Positions 35,652 through 38,838 of a stretch of 38,838 bases of DNA are shown piece by piece. Source of the DNA: Pseudomonas sp. GL-B-19 (GTDB taxonomy: Bacteria > Pseudomonadota > Gammaproteobacteria > Pseudomonadales > Pseudomonadaceae); assembly GCF_019956415.1 (NCBI RefSeq), contig NZ_JAHBDK010000052.1:1-38838 (forward strand), given 5' to 3'. Positions within the stretch are counted from its first letter, which is position 1; every line of letters starts with the position of its first letter. The position numbers were made by a program, and so were the translations under genes. Under the pieces are notes generated by a model, which made no database searches, was not told the origin of the DNA, and worked only from the letters and a program-made list of their open reading frames with translations.

Positions 35652-35674
35652 TGTCTTTAAGCGTAACGATGAGA

Positions 35675-36979
35675 TCAGCTCGGTTGAGTCGGTAATCCAA
35701 GCTCCGCACATAAACCACCCCCCTCACGATTACTCAACGTCAACGACCCGCCGATGGCCTGCGCCAGTTGCTGGGCAATTGCCAGGCCCAGCCCGGTCCC
35801 GCCGGTGCTACGGTTACGCGAATTCTCCACCCGGTAAAACGGTTCCATCACGTGGGCCAGTTCTTCCTCGGCAATGCCCGGTCCGCGGTCCATGACTGTC
35901 ACTGACAGGCTGCCGTTTTTGGTTTCTACCTTCAGTTCGGCCGCACCCGCGAACTTCAACGCATTGTCGGTGAGGTTCACCAATACCCGCCGCAACGCAT
36001 GCGGCCGGGTGTCGATCACCGCGCTGCTTTTGCCACTCAGTTGCACGTCTTTGCCCATGTCCTGATAGTCGAACACCAGGCTGTCGAGGAATGAATCCAG
36101 GTCGGTTCGGCGACTTTCTTCGGTGGAGCCGTGAATGCTGCGAGCGTACGCGACGCCTTCGCGCACCAGATGCTCCATCTCTCCGAGGTCGTTCCACAGT
36201 TTGTCTTTCTCGGTGGAGTCGTCCATGAATTCGGCGCGCAGTTTCATGCGGGTGATCGGGGTTTGCAGGTCGTGGGAGATCGCTGCCAGCAGTTGCATGC
36301 GCTCCTTGAGGTAGGCGGCGATGCGCGCCTGCATTGAATTGAAAGCCTTGGCGGCGTGGGCAACTTCGGTCGGGCCTTTTTCGTCCAGGTGCACGGCGTG
36401 GGCATTGGGGTCGAGCGTTTCCACGGCCTGGGCGAGCCGAGTCAGCGGGCGGATGGCGATGCGCACAGCCAGCCAGGTGCAAGCGATCAACAACGCCAAT
36501 TGGCCGAGCAGGACGAAGGGTAGCCACGGCGACAATGGCACCATCGACGGACGTACGTCGATGGTGACCGGGCTGCCATCGGTCAGTTTCAGATGGACCT
36601 GGAAGTGTTTGATCGGGCCGGGAATGTCGGTCACGGTCATCGGGTAATCCTTGCCGATGGCGTCCTTGATCGAGGTCACCGCAATCGGGGTGTCGCGCAT
36701 GGCCTCGCCCGGCGAGCCTTCATCCAGCAGATAGCGGTAATTGCGCCGGTCCAGTTGTTTCAGCCAGCTCATCCGTTCCGCCGCCGGCAAGCGGTCGAGG
36801 ATGGCGATGGAGGTCGAGACATCGGTCTCGAGGTTGCCAAGCATGGTGTTTTTCGCGCTTTCGTAACGCTCGTAATACTGTGCGCCGAAGGACAGCGCCT
36901 GCGCCAGGATCAAGCCGATCAGAAAGATCAGCGACAGCCGTGAGGCGAGGGTGCGGGGCCAGTGGAAGTTGAGGTTCAT
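35675..36979 (-). CDS. EnvZ-type sensor histidine kinase
   Basis: This 434-aa kinase has a first membrane helix (LSLIFLIGLILAQALSFGA), a periplasmic sensor (about 38-155), a second helix (PFVLLGQLALLIACTWLAV), a HAMP domain (about 175-230), a HisKA box AAISHDLQTPITRMKLRAE with His236, and an HATPase domain with N (LVNLTDNALKFAG), G1 (DRGPGIAEEEL) and G2 (STGGTGLGLAIAQ) boxes. It should autophosphorylate His236 and pass phosphate to the response regulator encoded immediately upstream. The genes overlap by 4 bp. The stimulus is unknown. Confidence 0.95.
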   Translation of the reverse strand: MNLNFHWPRTLASRLSLIFLIGLILAQALSFGAQYYERYESAKNTMLGNLETDVSTSIAILDRLPAAERMSWLKQLDRRNYRYLLDEGSPGEAMRDTPIAVTSIKDAIGKDYPMTVTDIPGPIKHFQVHLKLTDGSPVTIDVRPSMVPLSPWLPFVLLGQLALLIACTWLAVRIAIRPLTRLAQAVETLDPNAHAVHLDEKGPTEVAHAAKAFNSMQARIAAYLKERMQLLAAISHDLQTPITRMKLRAEFMDDSTEKDKLWNDLGEMEHLVREGVAYARSIHGSTEESRRTDLDSFLDSLVFDYQDMGKDVQLSGKSSAVIDTRPHALRRVLVNLTDNALKFAGAAELKVETKNGSLSVTVMDRGPGIAEEELAHVMEPFYRVENSRNRSTGGTGLGLAIAQQLAQAIGGSLTLSNREGGGLCAELGLPTQPS

Positions 36980-37716
36980 GAAGGCGCACCGAGGACTTCC
37001 ACCGGCAGTGAAAACACATAGCCCTCACTGCGCACGGTTTTGATGTAGGCCGGTTCGCGGGCGTCGTCGAGCAGACGCTGGCGCAAGCGGCTGACCAACA
37101 AGTCGATGGAGCGGTCGAACAGGTCGGCGTCGCGGCCCTGGGTCAGGTTCAGCAGTTGATCGCGATTGAGCACCCGCTGCGGGTGATCGAGAAAGACCCG
37201 CAGCAGCCGGTATTCGGCGCCGCTCAGCGCGACCATGGTGCCGTCGTCGTCCAGCAAGTGCCGGGCCGAGGTGTCCAGGCGCCAGCGACCGAATGCCAGC
37301 AGGCGACCGCTCTCGGTCACCATCAGGTTGGGCGGCAACATGCGCGTGCGGCGTAATACGGCGTTGATTCGGGCGAGCAGCTCGCGGGCGGCGAACGGTT
37401 TGACCAGGTAATCGTCGGCGCCCATTTCCAGGCCGATGATGCGGTCGGTTTCATCGTTGCGCGCGGTGAGCATGAGCACCGGGGTGGCCTTGTGTTTACC
37501 GGCGCGCAATTCACGGCAGAGCATCAGGCCATCGTCGCCGGGCATCATGATGTCGAGCACGATGAGGTCCACCGGCGTGGTTTCAAGAAACGCGCGCATC
37601 TGCCGGCCGTCGGCGACGACCGTGGTGCGCAGGCCGTTCTTCTTGAGGTAGTTGCCTACCAGTTCCCGGATCTCGCGGTCATCGTCCACGATGAGAATGT
37701 GATCGACGTGCTCCAT
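36976..37716 (-). CDS. OmpR-family response regulator
   Basis: This 246-aa protein has a receiver domain (about 6-120) with acidic pocket Asp11-Asp12, phospho-acceptor Asp55 (LIVLDIMMPGDDG) and Lys in DDYLVKPF. A winged-helix DNA-binding domain follows (about 140-238; LSGAEYRLLRVFLDHPQRVL, then YIKTVRSEGYVFSLPVE). It is the first gene of the two-gene operon and is divergent from a DUF2790 gene. The shared promoter region carries 10-bp-phased TGTATC repeats, a typical pattern for OmpR-type dimers. Confidence 0.96.
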   Translation of the reverse strand: MEHVDHILIVDDDREIRELVGNYLKKNGLRTTVVADGRQMRAFLETTPVDLIVLDIMMPGDDGLMLCRELRAGKHKATPVLMLTARNDETDRIIGLEMGADDYLVKPFAARELLARINAVLRRTRMLPPNLMVTESGRLLAFGRWRLDTSARHLLDDDGTMVALSGAEYRLLRVFLDHPQRVLNRDQLLNLTQGRDADLFDRSIDLLVSRLRQRLLDDAREPAYIKTVRSEGYVFSLPVEVLGAPS

Positions 37717-37788
37717 GGGGCCAAGCCTCTATCAATGGGGGGATATTGCGCAGTCTATCGAGCCTGCGTCCGCTCGACCGCCACCCTT

Positions 37789-37804
37789 TGTATTGCAGTG
37801 TATC
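37789..37804 (+). promoter_or_regulatory. Direct-repeat box 1, candidate response-regulator site
   Basis: TGTATT-gcag-TGTATC has half-sites spaced exactly 10 bp start to start, the phasing used by tandem OmpR/PhoB-family dimers. It lies 73 bp upstream of the regulator gene start. Confidence 0.5.
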
Positions 37805-37856
37805 TGGCTTGGTGGCGGATACACGCAGACGCAAAAACACGGTTTTTCAGGGGTTT

Positions 37857-37872
37857 TGTATCGCTGTGTATC
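37857..37872 (+). promoter_or_regulatory. Direct-repeat box 2, candidate response-regulator site
   Basis: TGTATC-gctg-TGTATC has the same orientation and 10-bp phasing as box 1. It begins 68 bp after the start of box 1 and lies about 150 bp upstream of the DUF2790 start. Confidence 0.5.
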
Positions 37873-38023
37873 GGGGCCCGGCTTTGATACGTACCGATTT
37901 ATACGCGTCTGTTTTCGACACAGACCAGATACCTCGCAGGCTTCTAATAGGTTCCATCGAGGCTAACCAGAACGCCTCGGCTCAATCGAACCACTGACCC
38001 ATTGAAGCCTTGAGGAACCCGCC

Positions 38024-38287
38024 ATGAACACTAAAGCCATCTACGCCGCTTGCCTGTTTGCCGCACTGAACATCTGCACCTTGTCGGCCCGTGCCGAAGT
38101 AGACGTTACACCGAAAACCTACACCTACGGCACGCATTTGGACATCAAGAAAGTCGTGTCGCTGAAACAGGACGCGACGCCGATCTGCGGGGTGGTGGAT
38201 GCGCAACTGACCTACCTGGATTCGCAGAACAAAACCCAGGTCCTGGACTACCGCAAAGTCGCTGATGGCTGCAACTCGGACAACTGA
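38024..38287 (+). CDS. DUF2790 small secreted protein
   Basis: This 87-aa protein has a signal peptide (YAACLFAALNICTLSARA, cut before EVDVTPKTY) and a mature domain of about 60 residues with TYGTHLDIKKVVSL and VVDAQLTYLDSQNKTQVLDY. Two Cys residues could form a disulfide. It matches the Pseudomonas DUF2790 family, of unknown function and often near two-component systems. GAGGA precedes the ATG. It is probably controlled by the divergent response regulator. Confidence 0.88.
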   Translation: MNTKAIYAACLFAALNICTLSARAEVDVTPKTYTYGTHLDIKKVVSLKQDATPICGVVDAQLTYLDSQNKTQVLDYRKVADGCNSDN

Positions 38288-38335
38288 GTACCTCGATCAC
38301 CCATTGCCCCCTCCCTTTGAAACAGGAAACACATC

Positions 38336-38548
38336 ATGAACAACGTAAGCCGCTATTTGACCGCCATTGCCTTCACCATCGCCGGCGCCGCCGCCCATGC
38401 CAATGCCGCTGTTGAACAGAGTAGTTGTGGCAGCGCTACGTGCTTCCAGCTGACGCCGATGGCGCACAAGGACGCGAATGCGTTTCTGGCACAGGATGGC
38501 GGTAGCCGGACTCCGCAGGGGCAGCAACTGGAAAACCAGACTGCCTGA
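38336..38548 (+). CDS. Small secreted protein, 70 aa, unknown
   Basis: This protein has a signal peptide (LTAIAFTIAGAAAHANA, about 1-24) and a mature peptide of about 46 residues with two close Cys (SSCGSATCFQL) and a polar tail. AGGA lies upstream of the ATG. It follows the DUF2790 gene by 48 bp and may share its transcript. I do not recognise the family. Confidence 0.65.
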   Translation: MNNVSRYLTAIAFTIAGAAAHANAAVEQSSCGSATCFQLTPMAHKDANAFLAQDGGSRTPQGQQLENQTA

Positions 38549-38584
38549 AGCCGGAACACTGTTGTGTGAACACCACCGATCCAG

Positions 38585-38600
38585 TGTAGGAGCGGGCTTG
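38585..38600 (+). repeat. Partial Pseudomonas REP element
   Basis: TGTAGGAGCGGGCTTG is the conserved head of the common Pseudomonas REP palindrome. The expected remainder is replaced within about 10 bases by IS3-type sequence, so an insertion may have split the repeat. Confidence 0.6.
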
Positions 38601-38607
38601 ATCTGGC

Positions 38608-38838
38608 CTAATGAAATTGGACACATCAATAGGGCGCTATGATGGCGCCCAAATCTAAGGTGTGCATGATGATGCGAAAGTCCTATTCCAGCGAGTTCAA
38701 GCTCAATGCTGCAAGCATGGTGCTTGATGAAGACCAGCCCATTCTTGAGGTCTGCGCCAACTTCGATATCGGCCCTACTGCGTTGCGCCGCTGGGTCGAG
38801 CAGGTCAGGAAAGAACGTGCAGGCTCGACGCTAGCGGG
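38608..38838 (+). mobile_element. IS3-family insertion sequence, left end (runs off the window)
   Basis: A sequence of the type TAATGAAATTGGACACATC precedes an orfA-type transposase gene. The outer boundary is approximate because the right end and any target duplication lie outside the window. Confidence 0.7.
38666..38838 (+). CDS. IS3-family transposase OrfA, 5' part (3' partial)
   Basis: The frame begins with three consecutive ATG codons (38666, 38669, 38672) and reads MRKSYSSEFKLNAASMVLDE, then ILEVCANFDIGPTALRRWVE, to the edge. This is the helix-turn-helix N-terminus of IS3 OrfA proteins, which bind the terminal repeats. The OrfB catalytic part would follow outside the window. Confidence 0.85.
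   Translation, partial: MMMRKSYSSEFKLNAASMVLDEDQPILEVCANFDIGPTALRRWVEQVRKERAGSTLA

Larger units (their letters stand above)
37717..38023. promoter_or_regulatory. Divergent promoter region between the response regulator and DUF2790 genes
   Basis: This 307-bp gap drives the regulator-kinase operon leftward and the small secreted proteins rightward. It contains two direct-repeat boxes (annotated separately) plus inverted single copies (GATACA near 37819, GATACG near 37886). No ORF here looks real. Confidence 0.7.

Noticed and set aside
37715..37997. Overlapping 83-codon plus-strand frames in the divergent promoter region
   Set aside because: They have no ribosome site, no family resemblance, and they overlap the repeat boxes and the response-regulator start.

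Overview
The window looks like Pseudomonas chromosome, most likely from the P. fluorescens complex. This rests on the overall gene set, a DUF2790 secreted protein, an EnvZ/OmpR-type pair, a Pseudomonas-style REP fragment and codon use. I had no database, so the species is inferred. There are four blocks. No tRNA, rRNA or CRISPR was seen.

Block 1 (1-15296, + strand) is an insecticidal toxin complex (Tc) locus: the 3' part of tcaA, then tcaB, tcaC, an intact Rhs-type tccC (tccC1) and a second tccC (tccC2). TcaA and TcaB together would form the split TcA pentamer (receptor binding and translocation channel). TcaC with the Rhs core of TccC would form the TcB-TcC cocoon, and the variable TccC C-terminus would be the delivered enzyme. 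The two tccC genes are near-identical up to Asp677 and then carry unrelated toxins. TccC1 ends in what looks like a clan CD (C80/caspase-like) cysteine peptidase with His815 and Cys860. TccC2 ends in a cholera/pertussis-type ADP-ribosyltransferase but is broken by one amber codon. A shrunken copy of tcaC between them records the duplication.

Block 2 (15297-18510) is the island edge. It holds two decayed IS5-superfamily transposases, an 8-bp tandem repeat, an IprA/YaiV-like regulator, an AT-rich gap and an unrecognised 150-aa gene.

Block 3 (18511-32860, - strand) is a compact type II secretion operon, gspCDEFGHIJKLM, with an AA10 chitin-type LPMO upstream. Two tandem membrane regulator pairs with ToxR/ToxS architecture precede the LPMO. 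The arrangement recalls the P. aeruginosa PA7 Txc system, which secretes the chitin-binding protein CbpE, but that system is controlled by the TtsS/TtsR two-component pair. Here ToxR/S-like pairs occupy the regulatory position. No gspN or prepilin peptidase gene is present, so PilD elsewhere would be needed.

Block 4 (33153-38838) contains a broken pqiA fragment, an orphan polysaccharide-type ABC permease, an AI-2E family transporter and a histidine kinase/response regulator pair. Divergent from the pair is a DUF2790 secreted protein, with 10-bp-phased TGTATC direct repeats in the shared promoter region. A second small secreted protein follows, and the 5' end of an IS3-family element lies at the window edge.
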